Shown piece after piece: positions 6,278 through 13,837 of a DNA stretch of 17,193 nucleotides. Both the position numbers and the translations under genes were made by a program. Under the pieces are notes generated by a model that ran no database searches, was not told the DNA's origin, and saw only the letters and a program-made list of their open reading frames with translations. How positions within the stretch are numbered: the first letter of the stretch is position 1; each line of letters opens with the position of its first letter. Source of the stretch: Bacillus sp. sid0103 (GTDB lineage Bacteria; Bacillota; Bacilli; Bacillales_B; DSM-18226). The DNA is taken from assembly GCF_019219025.1 (NCBI RefSeq), contig NZ_JAHUWN010000051.1, forward strand, positions 1 to 17,193. Reading direction: 5' to 3'.

Positions 6278-7255
6278 TTATTCAACTTTCAGAACAATCT
6301 TACCAATGTTCCGATTTTCCTCCATATATTGATGAGCTGCGGCTACATCCTGCCATTTGTAAACACGATCAATAATCGGAAACATTTTTCCATTTGCAAA
6401 CTTTTCATTCGAAAATGCTTCAAACTTACGAGTTAACTCAATCTTAAAAGACTTACTCCTTGATCTTAATGATGAGCCGATAAATTGTATCCTTTTTTGC
6501 AGAAATGCCCCCAAATTCACATTTGCTAATTGTTGCCCCCCTAGTACCCCAATCAAAATCCATCTCCCATCGATACCAATGGATTTGATATTGGCATCCC
6601 AATAGGAGGCCCCAATAAAGTCGAGAATCAGTTGGACCCCGCCTCCATTGGTAACTGCATGAACCTTTTTAGAAAAATCCTCTTCTTTATAATTTACAGT
6701 ATAATTGGCCCCAAGAGCTAAACATCTATCTAACTTCTCAGCAGATCCGGCGGTGATAATGCTGGTTGCCCCTAATTCGTTTGCAATCTGGATAGCAGCT
6801 GTCCCGACACCACTTGCTCCAGCATGAATCAGAACATGCTCTCCTGATTTCAATTGGCCTAATTCAACTGTGTTTAAAAAGGCTGTTAGAAAAGCTTCCG
6901 GAACGGCAGCGGCTTCCTCAAAACTCATCCCATTCGGTATTTTCATCGCCATCTCTGCGGGAATGACAACTTTCTCTGCGTATCCGCCGCCTGATAACAA
7001 AGCATACACACGGTCACCTTCTGTCCAACCGGTCACACCGCTCCCTACACCTTCAATCACACCAGCCATCTCTAATCCAAGAATGTTCGATGCGCCAGGA
7101 GGCGGGGGATACAATCCTTTACGCTGCAACAGATCGGCACGGTTAACAGCAGATGCTTTGACTTTTACAAGCAACTCCCCTTCTGTTGGGATAGGATCAT
7201 GGACATCTCCTATATACAAGTCCTGATTTCTTTTATCCACAAAAACAGCTTTCAA
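6278..7255 (-). CDS. Zinc-less NAD(P)H:quinone oxidoreductase (MDR/PIG3-like)
   Basis: The product is a medium-chain reductase of the quinone oxidoreductase type, which reduces quinones or reactive enones with NADPH in the cytosol. From a TTG at 7253-7255 it is 325 residues, normal for the family. AAAGGTGG seven bases before this TTG decides the start; the ATG at 7279 lies upstream of the ribosome site and would place it inside the gene. Visible motifs are VNRADLLQRKGLYPPPPGAS (37-56), as in PIG3-like enzymes, GLEMAGVIEGVG (60-71) and the cofactor loop HAGASGVGTAA (144-154). The zinc ligands of alcohol dehydrogenases are absent. The gene is alone, with no clear promoter. A ghost copy missing most of the gene lies at 14101-14312. 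Confidence 0.9.
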   Translation of the reverse strand: MKAVFVDKRNQDLYIGDVHDPIPTEGELLVKVKASAVNRADLLQRKGLYPPPPGASNILGLEMAGVIEGVGSGVTGWTEGDRVYALLSGGGYAEKVVIPAEMAMKIPNGMSFEEAAAVPEAFLTAFLNTVELGQLKSGEHVLIHAGASGVGTAAIQIANELGATSIITAGSAEKLDRCLALGANYTVNYKEEDFSKKVHAVTNGGGVQLILDFIGASYWDANIKSIGIDGRWILIGVLGGQQLANVNLGAFLQKRIQFIGSSLRSRSKSFKIELTRKFEAFSNEKFANGKMFPIIDRVYKWQDVAAAHQYMEENRNIGKIVLKVE

Positions 7256-7482
7256 ACTGATGACCACCTTTTTTATCATTTTATTTCATTGATTCACTTC
7301 TAAACTTTACCAGAAATATTAGTCCAACATGAAGTTAATTTGAGCTGCAATCACAAGTAATATGTAATAAACAAAGGTAAATATAAAGTTATTAATGCAT
7401 TATTAGTCCATCATTCATTAATTTACTTTAAAAAATCCATTCTTTTATCTTGTACATCTTTAAATAAAAGCATTAAACCATT

Positions 7483-7506
7483 CAGCCGGCTAAAGTAGCC
7501 CGGCTG
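7483..7506 (-). terminator. GC-rich stem-loop after the PhzF-like gene
   Basis: CAGCCGG (7483-7489) pairs with CCGGCTG (7500-7506) over a 10-base loop, 70 bases after the end of the PhzF-like gene. No T run follows, so it is a weak terminator candidate. The rest of 7256-7576 shows no gene; 7268-7390 is the duplicated upstream region shared with 14185-14312. Confidence 0.4.
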
Positions 7507-7576
7507 TATACGTAAGCCGATTGTTGAAGACCTTTAACATTATAAATGAATTATGAAGTCTAGCACATTAGAACAC

Positions 7577-8446
7577 TTAGAGTTTTTCTAAAGCATTTCC
7601 TTTAATTCTGGTTCTGAGAATTTTATTTTCTTTGATAAACATTTCGGATGTAATAATGCTTGGCCGTCCCATTGCGACCCCTTGAATAATCTTATAACTG
7701 TTCCAAGCATCCTTTAAAGGGTAGAATACTTTGTGCTCGGTTAAATATGCACCTAATGCAGATGCAGCTACACCAGTTGCTGGATCTTCGTCATATCCAG
7801 CTCTTTTGGGGAATTGACGTGCCTGGACACACTGCTTACTTTTCTGTTCAATGGCAAAAGGATAAAATCCAGTAGTGTTAAACTCATCACATAATCTCCA
7901 TAAGTATTCAAAATTAGGTTCAAGTTTATTAAGCGTATCGACGCTTTTTAATGGAATAACCAATTTATAACGAGACGTAGAGACAGATTGAATAGGAAAA
8001 TCATTTATGTCATTTATTCCTATGTTTAATGCTCTACATATTTCATCTACTGTTGGGTTTACATCCATAAATTGTGGAGAGAATTGTTCCACATTAACAT
8101 CTAAATTCGATCCATTTACTTCCCATTCAACTTTAATAGGTCCTAACATTGTCTCCACTATAGTCGGTGAATGCTTTATTATACCTCGTTTAACGAGAAC
8201 TGTAATTGTTCCAATAGTCGCATGGATACACATCTCCATCTCATGTAATGGAACAAAGAAACGAATCTTCAAATCGCAATCAGAACGAGTTGATTTCAAA
8301 ACAAAGGCTGATTCATGACCAAATTCCTTTGTCATCTTTTGGATTGTATCTGTTGTTAAACCATCTGCATTCAAAACAACAGGACACGGGTTACCTCCAC
8401 CGTTTTCCAAAGGAAACACGGTTGTATTCACGACTTCATAACTCAA
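7577..8446 (-). CDS. PhzF-family isomerase/epimerase-like protein
   Basis: PhzF-fold proteins are cofactor-free isomerases; the founding member converts dihydro-hydroxyanthranilate in phenazine synthesis, but most bacterial homologues have unknown substrates. The 289-residue length is typical. The catalytic Glu is at 45 (FGHESAF), GNPCPVV (19-25) is the usual first loop, and EDPATGVAAS (220-229) is the second active-site loop. The C-G-H-A-T motif reads CIHAT (73-77), an Ile in place of the usual Gly. The start is TTG at 8446 with AAGGTGGG upstream; no better start is in frame. There is no phenazine cluster around it, so a phenazine role is not supported. It runs towards the quinone oxidoreductase 320 bases away. 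Confidence 0.88.
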   Translation of the reverse strand: MSYEVVNTTVFPLENGGGNPCPVVLNADGLTTDTIQKMTKEFGHESAFVLKSTRSDCDLKIRFFVPLHEMEMCIHATIGTITVLVKRGIIKHSPTIVETMLGPIKVEWEVNGSNLDVNVEQFSPQFMDVNPTVDEICRALNIGINDINDFPIQSVSTSRYKLVIPLKSVDTLNKLEPNFEYLWRLCDEFNTTGFYPFAIEQKSKQCVQARQFPKRAGYDEDPATGVAASALGAYLTEHKVFYPLKDAWNSYKIIQGVAMGRPSIITSEMFIKENKILRTRIKGNALEKL

Positions 8447-8759
8447 TTTTCTAATCCCACCTTAATTAGCTTTAAGCTTTATTATAACACCATTTTTCCT
8501 CTCAAAAATTCCTGTTGATATTCAATAAATAGTCCAAAACATCAGAAAGAGCACAATTCTTGCTGTAGAACTTGGAGGGATCACCTATGATTAGAGAATA
8601 AAGGTATATTTAGCCTAATTCCTTTTTTGGATTTCACCCTTTTAAAATATTTCGATTCAAAAGTGTATTCCTTAAGTCCCCCAAAACATTAGTTTAATAT
8701 TAAAAGGGAAAGCCGACCATCAAACTAATAAATTTTACTTTTAAAAGTATTTTTCAACG

Positions 8760-8801
8760 ATACAAGTGGAGATGTCCATTGTGGGTACAGCTCCATTGTA
8801 T
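8760..8801 (-). terminator. Imperfect stem-loop after the SDR gene
   Basis: ATACAA-GGAG-TG and CA-CTCC-TTGTAT pair with a few mismatches, starting four bases after the SDR stop. A short A-rich rather than T-rich tail follows, so it is a weak terminator candidate. In 8447-8759 I see no gene; ATTAGTTT and AAACTAAT near 8690-8731 form a loose inverted pair. Confidence 0.4.
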
Positions 8802-8804
8802 TGC

Positions 8805-9503
8805 TCATACGAACCGTGGGTATAGAGCCGTGACTCCACCAGCCAGACCTTTCTGAACCTTTCGGCTTAACTCGTCGGCAAGAATTTCATAGCTATCAGC
8901 CTGGATTCCGTCGATAGCCATCTTTGCTACGTCAGCAGCATTCAACTTAGGAGCGGTGATGTTAGCAGTCATGTCTGTCTCCATGTACCCGACATGAAGT
9001 CCAGCTACGCGTACCTTCTGGTCAGCCAGTTCTAAACGTATTGCGTTGGTGAGAGCCCACTCGGCTGCCTTGGCAGCAGAATATGCTCCTGAATTCACAC
9101 TACTGAACCAGGACAACACCGAAAGAATGTTTAGAATAGTACCGCCCCCGTTCGAGGCGATCTTCGGTGCGAATGCTCGAACCATTGAAAGAGTTCCGAA
9201 AAAGTGCGTATTAAATTCGGTGTGGATGTCCTCCAAACTACCATTGATAAGGGAGGCGCCTGTCGACACCCCAGCATTGTTTATCAGCAGAGTCACGTCT
9301 CCCGCTACCTCTGCCGCCGCTGCCACAGAGTTAGAATCGGTGATATCGATTTGCAATGGTTTTGCTCCCGGTAGTTGGATACTATCAGGGTTGCGTGCCC
9401 CCGCATAAACAGTAGCACCTCGAGAGATGAGTTCAAGAGCGAGTTGTCGACCAAGTCCTCGATTTGCGCCAGTAACGAGCGCGGTTTGTTGTGAAATATC
9501 CAT
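8805..9503 (-). CDS. Short-chain dehydrogenase/reductase (SDR), classical type
   Basis: A classical SDR of 232 residues. The Rossmann loop TGANRGLG is at 11-18, NNAG at 75-78, and the active site has Ser128 with Y141-S-A-A-K145, all intact, so a working NAD(P)-dependent oxidoreductase is expected; the substrate cannot be read. The start is set at 9503 (MDISQQTALVTG) because AAGGAG lies ten bases upstream; the ATG three codons earlier is too close to it, and the longer open frame has no family match. The gene is visibly richer in G+C than the MFS gene directly upstream and reads like an import. It is 107 bases downstream of the MFS gene on the same strand, and so probably co-transcribed and under the ArsR-type repressor. 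Confidence 0.9.
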   Translation of the reverse strand: MDISQQTALVTGANRGLGRQLALELISRGATVYAGARNPDSIQLPGAKPLQIDITDSNSVAAAAEVAGDVTLLINNAGVSTGASLINGSLEDIHTEFNTHFFGTLSMVRAFAPKIASNGGGTILNILSVLSWFSSVNSGAYSAAKAAEWALTNAIRLELADQKVRVAGLHVGYMETDMTANITAPKLNAADVAKMAIDGIQADSYEILADELSRKVQKGLAGGVTALYPRFV

Positions 9504-9610
9504 AATAAACATTCTCCTTTCAGATGTTAGAACCACTTTAAACATTAGGACAAACAATTTCTGTTCTATCGAACAAGTTGATGTGTAAACAAAAATACAA
9601 AGATCACAAT

Positions 9611-10819
9611 TTAAGATTCCCAATTTGGCCAAGATTGCTTTTGTGGCGCAAAATCTTGGTTGACTACCTTTTTATTATTTAAGAAACGAGATAATCCAAA
9701 TGTTGCAATACTTGCAAACACAATACTTAACGCACTGAACCATGTAATGGAAGACAATGATATTTGCCCCACAATGATTCCACCAAAACCTGCACCAGCC
9801 GCAAAGCCAAATTGCATCATCGATTGGTTCAGACCTAGCAACACATCTGAGGATTCAGATGATAGCGTTGCTAAATTATATTGCTGAGTTGCACCTGATG
9901 ACCAGCCTGCAAATGACCAGACTGTCAATATAACAAATACAGCAATAATTGAATGTGATATGAATGAAAGCACGACTAAAGATGTTACGTTTACAAGTAA
10001 CCCTATTTTTAATGTAAAAATGACGCCTCTCTTATCTGCACTTAATCCACCTAGTTTAGAACCAAATAAGCTTGCAACTCCAAGAACTAGTAAAGTAATG
10101 CTTACAAGAGAATCACTCATACCTACATTTTTTACAAGGAATGGAGATAAATAAGTAAAAAGAATTCCGTATCCTGTCATTAAAAAGAAGGTGATGGATA
10201 ATGCTAAAGCAATTTTTGGTTTTTTGAACATAGCAATTTGTCTCGTTAAAGGGATTGAAGCATCACCATTCATTTTTGGTATTGTATTTAAAACAATAAA
10301 AATGACAAGTAAAACTAATATTGCGGTACCGATAAATACAAATTTCCAGCTATACGTGGATGTAATAAAACGTCCAATAGGAACGCCAATGATTAATGAT
10401 GCGGTAAATCCCATGACAACTGTTGCAATTGAACTGGCCTTTTTATTAGCAGGTGCAATCTTTGCAGCGATATTTAAAATTGTAACGACTGCTACACCTG
10501 TACTTAAAGCCATAATAATGCGAGCAATTATAAATAATCCATACCCTGGAACAATCACTGAAAGTAAATTTCCTACAATAAAAACAAATAACGCATAGAT
10601 CAGTAATTTTCGTCTTTCCATTTTAGCCGTTAATACCAGTAATATAGGTGTACCGATGGCATAGGCTAATGAAAAGACTGTAATTAATTGACCAGCCGCT
10701 CCAATTGACACTCCTAGAGCCTCTGCCATTTTATCCAAAATACCTGAGATGATGGGTTGTGAAGTACCGACTAAAAAACTTATCAGGGCTAAAATATAAA
10801 TCTTTGCTGTATTTGACAA
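9611..10819 (-). CDS. MFS efflux transporter (DHA1, AraJ/YtbD-like)
   Basis: About 402 residues with 12 hydrophobic segments and the DHA1 pattern, including the conserved first segment (SFLVGTSQPIISGILDKMAE) and a motif-C-like GVPIGRFI. It resembles Bacillus YtbD/AraJ-type proton-coupled drug or sugar exporters. AGGAGG nine bases before a TTG at 10817-10819 decides the start; the ATG at 10843 lies upstream of that site. A promoter with TTGTAA and TATAAA is at 10866-10893, and an inverted repeat similar to the arsR operator is further up (10987-11010), so control by the neighbouring ArsR-type protein is likely. Together with the SDR downstream it forms a possible reduce-and-export pair; this is inference. 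Confidence 0.9.
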   Translation of the reverse strand: MSNTAKIYILALISFLVGTSQPIISGILDKMAEALGVSIGAAGQLITVFSLAYAIGTPILLVLTAKMERRKLLIYALFVFIVGNLLSVIVPGYGLFIIARIIMALSTGVAVVTILNIAAKIAPANKKASSIATVVMGFTASLIIGVPIGRFITSTYSWKFVFIGTAILVLLVIFIVLNTIPKMNGDASIPLTRQIAMFKKPKIALALSITFFLMTGYGILFTYLSPFLVKNVGMSDSLVSITLLVLGVASLFGSKLGGLSADKRGVIFTLKIGLLVNVTSLVVLSFISHSIIAVFVILTVWSFAGWSSGATQQYNLATLSSESSDVLLGLNQSMMQFGFAAGAGFGGIIVGQISLSSITWFSALSIVFASIATFGLSRFLNNKKVVNQDFAPQKQSWPNWES

Positions 10820-10865
10820 GTGAAAATTCCTCCTCAATATCATTATTAATTTCTATATTTCTATA

Positions 10866-10893
10866 TTTATATAAACACTGTAATAATTTACAA
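10866..10893 (-). promoter_or_regulatory. Probable promoter of the MFS-SDR unit
   Basis: TTGTAA (10888-10893) and TATAAA (10866-10871) on the minus strand are 16 bases apart, about 45 bases before the TTG start. The leader after it carries ATATAGAAATATAGAAAT, resembling AAATA half-sites of the nearby operators. Confidence 0.45.
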
Positions 10894-10986
10894 AATGAAA
10901 GAACCTATTAAACTATTTTTTTATTTCCTCAAGAATTTGTTTCTTTGCTAATTTGACCCTTACATTTTCTTCGCTCATTTCAGTTA

Positions 10987-11010
10987 TTCAGTATTTTTAT
11001 AAATACTGAA
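10987..11010. promoter_or_regulatory. Perfect inverted repeat, probable ArsR-type operator 2
   Basis: Ten-base arms TTCAGTATTT and AAATACTGAA flank TTAT. The core TATTT-N4-AAATA and the preceding TTCAG are the same as in the site over the arsR promoter (11334-11352). It lies between arsR and the MFS gene. Folding into a hairpin is possible, but no T run follows on either strand, which argues for an operator over a terminator. Confidence 0.6.
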
Positions 11011-11039
11011 ATTTAAATTAAAATTATTCCGCTTTAACA

Positions 11040-11303
11040 TTAAAGTAAAGCGGGAGCGTATTGTGCAAGGACTTCTCGTTGTAAACTGTAATATCTGAAG
11101 GTTCCCTCTCTGCGAACTGCTAATAATCCGCAATCGAGTAATGGTTTTAAATGATGCGTCAATGTTGAATTGTTAGGGATTTTTAATTGATTTGCCATTT
11201 CCAGGCAAGCTAACTCTGATTGTTGAGTAAGTAATTTTACGATTTGTAAACGAGTCGATTCACCTAGTGCCTTATAGACTTTTACTGCAATATCATCATT
11301 CAC
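11040..11303 (-). CDS. ArsR-family transcriptional repressor
   Basis: A winged-helix regulator of 87 residues: VYKALGESTRLQIVKLL (9-25) is the typical ArsR entry helix, ACLEMANQLKIPNNSTLTHH (32-51) the helix-turn-helix, and RREGTFRYYSL (64-74) the wing. The usual E-L-C-V-C metal site is not present; Cys33 and Cys58 could sense redox or electrophiles, but that is speculation. A GTG at 11301-11303 is chosen because AAAGGAGG lies about nine bases before it; the longer frame to 11396 runs back through the promoter. The gene has a consensus promoter overlapped by an inverted repeat, as expected for autorepression, and the MFS-SDR unit downstream carries a related repeat. Confidence 0.88.
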   Translation of the reverse strand: MNDDIAVKVYKALGESTRLQIVKLLTQQSELACLEMANQLKIPNNSTLTHHLKPLLDCGLLAVRREGTFRYYSLQREVLAQYAPALL

Positions 11304-11333
11304 CGCTAAAAACCTCCTTTCAGCAACCCTTAT

Positions 11334-11380
11334 TTCAGTATTTCTAGAAATATTATATTTAATCAGAGATGCTCTGTCAA
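11334..11380 (-). promoter_or_regulatory. Consensus sigma-A promoter with overlapping operator, arsR
   Basis: TTGACA (11375-11380) and TATAAT (11352-11357) are exact consensus hexamers 17 bases apart on the minus strand. The perfect palindrome TATTTCTAGAAATA (11339-11352), preceded by TTCAG, touches the -10, so a bound repressor would block initiation. This is the strongest promoter in the window. Confidence 0.85.
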
Positions 11381-11489
11381 GAGAGTTCTTTTCCACTTTT
11401 TAATTCAAGGGCTGTTTTCTTCATTTTAGAGTTTTCACTTAAATAAAAAACGCACATTAGGTTAAATATACAAATAGTCACCAAAACAT

Positions 11490-11534
11490 AAAGCCTGTAT
11501 CTTAGATTACCAAGTAATCATTGATACAGGCTTT
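11490..11534. terminator. Strong two-tier stem-loop, likely bidirectional terminator
   Basis: AAAGCCTGTATC and GATACAGGCTTT form a perfect 12-pair stem. Inside it, after symmetric 3-base internal loops, GATTAC and GTAATC form a second stem with a 3-base loop. The outer arms end in TTT on both strands. It lies between the acyl-CoA dehydrogenase relic and arsR, so on the minus strand it would end the acyl-CoA operon. The 11397-11489 stretch shows nothing else. Confidence 0.7.
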
Positions 11535-11545
11535 ATTAATATTCT

Positions 11546-11770
11546 TTATTTCACAAACCTGAGTAAGGGGCCTATGATTAATGATGCATCGGCTCCAGAA
11601 CATTTGCGCCAGCCTCTAACGAGCGACTCGGCAATTCTTTGGTATATACTATTCCGCCGTGAATTTGCAGGACACGGTCTACGACTCGATTCCCCATCTT
11701 CGTACCGTATAGTTTGGCAAACGACGCATGCTGTTTCGATTCCCATAAACATGAGAATACTAGAAACTTG
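11546..11770 (-). pseudogene. Acyl-CoA dehydrogenase C-terminal remnant
   Basis: One minus-strand frame reads ESKQHASFAKLYGTKMGNRV, then VDRVLQIHGGIVYTKELP, matching the conserved C-terminal helix of acyl-CoA dehydrogenases (A-K-L-x-G-x-x-x-x-x-R-V-x-D-x-x-L-Q-I-H-G-G-x-G-Y). After ELP the frame changes and a neighbouring frame ends RFVK with a stop at 11546. The first 280 or so residues are absent. It follows the enoyl-CoA hydratase on the same strand, so it was the last gene of the same acyl-CoA operon. FAD-dependent oxidation of an acyl-CoA is the family role; this fragment is inactive. Confidence 0.75.
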
Positions 11771-11807
11771 ATGTAAATGAACTAGATGTTTCAGCAACTG
11801 TTACCAT

Positions 11808-12587
11808 TTACTTTCCTTTAAATTCAGGCTTCCGCTTCTCTATAAATGCGGCAATGCCTTCCTGGTGGTCTTCGGTTTGCACCATTAAAGTTTGAATCAG
11901 CCGTTCCTGTTCCAGGATTTCAGCTAACGAGGCAGTCAATGCCTGGTCGATTAATTTCTTTTGTTTTCCATAAGATTTACCAGGGCCGTACGCCAATTTT
12001 AATGCCAGTTTAGTAGTTTCTTCCTGAAGTCTTTCCAATGGATGCAAATAATTGATAACACCCAATTGATTAAGACGCTCTGCCGGAATGGGTTCGGCAG
12101 TAAAGAAGAATTGTTTGGCCAAGTGCGGACCGACTAATCTTGGCAGAAAATAAGATCCACCTCCATCGGAGATTAAGCCAACCTGCGAAAAGCTGAGCGC
12201 GAATTTACTGTCATCTGCCGCTACAATCAAATCACAGGCCAGTGCCAAATTGAAACCAGCTCCGGCAGCATAACCATGAACGGAAGCAATAATCGGCTTT
12301 TCCGTCTCTTTCATCAAAATAATCAACTCATTCACCTTTCCAATATGGTCATAGACGTGAATGCCGCCTCCTGCGCCCATCGATTTTACATCGCCACCGG
12401 CGCAAAACGAGCGGCCGGCACCGGATAACACAATGACCTGCACGTCCTCATCGGTTTGGGCATTCTTCAGGGCATCTTTTAATCCCAAAATCATATCCGG
12501 GCTGAAAGCATTTAAACTCTGTGGCCGATTTAAGGTTAACGATAAAACTGGACCTAATTTTTCTACAACTAAATGTTCTTGTGTCAT
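11808..12587 (-). CDS. Enoyl-CoA hydratase/isomerase family protein (PaaG-like)
   Basis: The 259-residue protein is the only intact member of the acyl-CoA gene block. The crotonase fold is shown by the two oxyanion-hole loops, SFCAGGDVKSMG (60-71) and HGYAAGAGFNLALACDLIVA (104-123). The second acid position falls in GLISDGGGSYFLPRLVG (137-153), with Asp141, which is the arrangement of PaaG-type isomerases and related short-chain hydratases rather than of the classical Glu-Glu hydratases. AAAGGAAG before the ATG is a fair ribosome site. The gene lies 38 bases downstream of the broken SDR and upstream of the acyl-CoA dehydrogenase scrap. Its own promoter is not evident, so expression would depend on the operator/cre promoter at 13839 through the ruined genes. 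Confidence 0.92.
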   Translation of the reverse strand: MTQEHLVVEKLGPVLSLTLNRPQSLNAFSPDMILGLKDALKNAQTDEDVQVIVLSGAGRSFCAGGDVKSMGAGGGIHVYDHIGKVNELIILMKETEKPIIASVHGYAAGAGFNLALACDLIVAADDSKFALSFSQVGLISDGGGSYFLPRLVGPHLAKQFFFTAEPIPAERLNQLGVINYLHPLERLQEETTKLALKLAYGPGKSYGKQKKLIDQALTASLAEILEQERLIQTLMVQTEDHQEGIAAFIEKRKPEFKGK

Positions 12588-12625
12588 AAAAATCTTCCTT
12601 TCTTTTTTTTAAAATTTAACTAGCA

Positions 12626-13165
12626 TTATTTAATCAGCCAGCCTCCATCAATAAGCAAATCGGAACCTGTCATATAGGAGGCTTCGTGGGATGCTGCAAA
12701 GGCAATCACATTAGCAATTTCTTCGGGCTGGGCTACCCTTTTTAACGCAGTGTTGTTTTCAATGGCGCGGACAAACCGCTCATTTTGCAAACCATTGGCT
12801 GTTAAAGCGGTTTCAATAAAACCGGGGGAAACCGAATTCACGCGGATTCTCCAAAGGCGCCAATTCCAGTGCAAGTGCTCTGGTAAAATTGATTACAGCG
12901 GCTATGGCAGCACTATAATGAGGAATTTCGGCTCCGGCTTGATGCCCTGACAGTGAGGCTACATTGACGATTGCCCGTTATGCTCTTCGTGTTTCGCTCC
13001 TTGGACAATGACACTTCGAAGCGCTTTTGATACTAAGAATACGCTTTTTAGATTGACTGCCTGAACATCATTGCATTCTTGTTCGGATATTTCCAGGTTT
13101 TTCGTATACTGCGAACTCCATCATTATGGAATACATGCTGCCATATTTTAAACCGTCTCTGTATT
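12626..13165 (-). pseudogene. SDR dehydrogenase of the acyl-CoA operon, catalytic Lys lost
   Basis: Pieces in successive frames reconstruct a 3-hydroxyacyl-type SDR: NDVQAVNLKSVFLVSKALRS, then IVNVASLSGHQAGAEIPHYS, AAIAAVINFTRALALELAP and IRVNSVSPGFIETALT to GSDLLIDGGWLIK (stop at 12626). A base is lost near 12973 and two are gained near 12850. The active-site Y-x-x-x-K reads YSAAI: codon 12903-12905 is ATA where AAA is expected, so the protein would be dead even if reframed. The N-terminal Rossmann part is missing, and the 5' edge runs into the alcohol dehydrogenase relic. The C-terminal 82 codons remain open. Confidence 0.82.
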
Positions 13166-13380
13166 AGAGCTACCAGTTTCGGCCGGACAACCAATTTCCC
13201 CCGTGTTTTACGAGTCGCCTATAAATTCAATGCTTCAGGCAGTGCTTCGAATGGATATTCCTGGAACATAATCGGACTTATCGCCCCGTGCTCGTATAAG
13301 TCCAAAAGTTCCTAGTGGGCAATCATCACTTGTTCCGGCATTAATTTTCGGAACAGTCCCCAATGAACGCCGACAATCGA
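13166..13380 (-). pseudogene. Zinc-type alcohol dehydrogenase/quinone oxidoreductase, C-terminal remnant
   Basis: The minus strand reads IVGVHWGLFRKLMPEQVMIA, H, then a TAG where one residue belongs, then ELLDLYEHGAISPIMFQEYP, FEALPEALNL, a second TAG and ATRKTRGKLVVRP. This is the C-terminal end of an MDR dehydrogenase, where the last strand G-K-L-V-V-R-P is typical. Two nonsense codons have arisen in place without indels. It is fused at its 5' edge, in frame, to an SDR fragment, so the first 250 or so residues and the end of the preceding SDR were deleted together. Confidence 0.8.
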
Positions 13381-13610
13381 ATCATGAATATTGTTTGGGG
13401 CCAGATCTAATGTAGAAGCGCGTGTCATGCCAACAACTGCTGCTTTACTTGTGTGACAAGGGAGACAAACGCGATCGGCAATGAACGAGTAAATCGGCGA
13501 TGTGTTGATAATCACCCCCTTCAGACTCCGTCATCGCATTCCCGGCCGCTTGGACCATTAAACACACCATGCTGATTGATATTGATCGTCCGCAATATTT
13601 ATATAAATAT
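13381..13610 (-). pseudogene. Second SDR dehydrogenase fragment
   Basis: The minus strand shows TININQHGVFNG, then after a lost base VQAAGNAMTESEGG, and after another shift IINTSPIYSFIADR, VCLPCHTSKAAVVGMTRAS and TLDLAPNNIH. N-T-S-x-I-Y-S and H-T-S-K-A-A-V identify the active-site half of a classical SDR. The catalytic Tyr of Y-x-x-x-K is Cys here (CHTSK). The N-terminal half is missing and the C-terminal end is fused to the alcohol dehydrogenase tail. It is distinct in sequence from the SDR at 12626, so the operon once held two SDRs. Confidence 0.78.
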
Positions 13611-13631
13611 ATATTTATACAAATACCAAAT

Positions 13632-13795
13632 TTACCTAAATATCTCTCGCCGACCGACCTGATGGGCTTCGGTCAGTTTGCCAGCTTCGTACAATTCTGG
13701 CAATGGTTTTTTGGAAAACTTGCCAATACTCGTTTTAGGAATTTCTGTCTTTCTCAAGTAAAGCTGTTCGGGCACGGTACAGCATCGTTTTGAGA
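13632..13795 (-). pseudogene. AMP-dependent acyl-CoA synthetase, C-terminal remnant
   Basis: The minus strand reads VPEQLYLRKTEIPKTSIGKF, then SKKPLPELYEAGKLTE, and drifts to a stop at 13632. I-P-K-T-x-x-G-K-x-x-K-K is the A10 motif of acyl-CoA ligases, whose Lys takes part in adenylation. The first 480 or so residues are gone, so that the operator/cre promoter at 13841 now lies about 45 bases upstream of the tail. It was probably the first gene of the operon, activating an acid to its CoA ester before the dehydrogenases and hydratase. Confidence 0.78.
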
Positions 13796-13837
13796 AGAAG
13801 TGGATAAATCATCATCTGAGTTGTAACCTACTATCTT

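Noticed and set aside
7256..7279. ATG start for the quinone oxidoreductase
   Set aside because: The ribosome binding site lies downstream of this ATG; the TTG at 7255 is correctly spaced and matches the family N-terminus.
7577..8446. Phenazine biosynthesis gene
   Set aside because: PhzF-like proteins are widespread outside phenazine pathways, and no other phz gene is present.
8690..8731. ATTAGTTT/AAACTAAT inverted pair as IS ends or operator
   Set aside because: Eight-base arms 26 bases apart are expected by chance in DNA this rich in A+T, and there is no gene between them.
11304..11396. Longer N-terminus for the ArsR protein
   Set aside because: The extension overlaps the consensus promoter and operator; the GTG at 11303 has a strong ribosome site.
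11490..11534. Riboswitch or small RNA
   Set aside because: The two-tier hairpin is explained as a terminator; no conserved aptamer core or promoter for a short RNA was seen.
13079..13315. 78-codon plus-strand frame
   Set aside because: It is antisense to the SDR and alcohol dehydrogenase relics, which are recognisable on the minus strand.
13312..13515. 67-codon minus-strand frame as a novel small protein
   Set aside because: Its two halves are an SDR active-site fragment and a dehydrogenase C-terminus fused by deletion; it is a chimera of relics.
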